From Desulforegulaceae bacterium (GTDB lineage Bacteria > Desulfobacterota > Desulfobacteria > Desulfobacterales > JACKCP01): 57,016 bases of DNA. The notes beneath the pieces are model-generated. The model was given only the letters and a program-made list of their open reading frames with translations. It made no database searches and was not told the DNA's origin. Numbering within the stretch: position 1 is the first letter of the stretch; every line of letters begins with the position of its first letter. The DNA is taken from contig JAVETN010000015.1 of assembly GCA_034006035.1 (NCBI GenBank), positions 1 to 57,016 of the forward strand, in the 5' to 3' direction. The translations under genes were made by a program, and so were the position numbers. This document shows, one piece after another, positions 56,930 through 57,016 of this stretch.

Positions 56930-57016
56930 ATGAATAAAAACGAGTCCCAATGCCAAGAACAAATAGACACTTCTTACCTGGTCACATATGGCAGATTACT
57001 CACAGATGCCATAAAA
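56930..57016 (+). CDS. possible start of a further gene, truncated by the window
   Basis: An ATG at 56930 opens an uninterrupted 29-codon frame to the window edge (starting MNKNESQCQEQ, ending RLLTDAIK). No good ribosome site is visible (only AATAAGAT). Same strand as the giant kinase, 81 bases after its stop; it could be a partner gene. Protein family cannot be told. Confidence 0.4.
   Translation, partial: MNKNESQCQEQIDTSYLVTYGRLLTDAIK

Overview
The window is a 57 kb piece of an A/T-rich bacterial chromosome. It starts inside a 16S rRNA gene on the minus strand and probably ends in the first codons of another gene. The content fits an anaerobic Desulfobacterota (deltaproteobacterial) lineage, probably of the Desulfobacterales type. 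The clues are a HesB/IscA-like selenoprotein with an in-frame UGA, a stand-alone HdrB-HdrC pair, a membrane proton pyrophosphatase, Pta-AckA acetate metabolism, a DUF1844 protein, and a SPOUT methyltransferase set between trmD and rplS. The lineage is inferred from gene content only.

Layout. 1-311: 5' end of 16S rRNA with its leader and a good sigma-70 promoter. 312-4863 (minus): ModF-like double ABC ATPase, OmpA-family protein, purB and a YcgN-like cysteine-cluster protein. 5027-6205: cspA (minus), mutT (plus) and the selenoprotein (minus), whose Sec codon splits it in ordinary ORF calling. 6340-10797: clpB, an unknown 145-residue protein, a hemerythrin lacking one iron-ligand His, and pgsA. 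10974-20907 (minus): one tightly packed run, HAD phosphatase-xerC-hslV-hslU-argB-argD-argF-argG-argH-lipoprotein-folK, with several overlaps. 21106-26813: manC (plus), then an SGNH hydrolase, an aminotransferase, tgt and queA (minus). 26914-33833 (minus): DUF1844-degP-ispE-tRNA-Gln-prs-rplY-pth-hppA. 34023-35448: hdrC-hdrB. 35449-36069: a noncoding stretch with a promoter and an attenuator-like hairpin ahead of pta-ackA (plus). 38416-44529 (minus): the ffh-rpsP-khpA-rimM-trmD-methyltransferase-rplS-rnhB-yraN-rsmI translation operon. 44652-57016: rlmN, an MnmA/ThiI-like tRNA thiolation enzyme, a HelD-like helicase, a BASS-family transporter, and a 2,043-residue hybrid signalling protein (Ser/Thr kinase, AAA-type ATPase, GAF, PAS, histidine kinase, receiver).

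How the genes work together. Most of the window is housekeeping: ribosome and tRNA biogenesis, arginine, purine and isoprenoid synthesis, proteostasis (ClpB, HslUV, DegP) and PPi/acetyl-phosphate energy conservation. I see no phage, IS element, CRISPR array or recognisable defence island. The most notable items are the hidden selenoprotein with its SECIS-like hairpin, the giant hybrid kinase, the HelD-like motor, the ligand-deficient hemerythrin and the pta leader. Starts were adjusted from the longest ORF wherever a Shine-Dalgarno sequence or a family comparison decided it.
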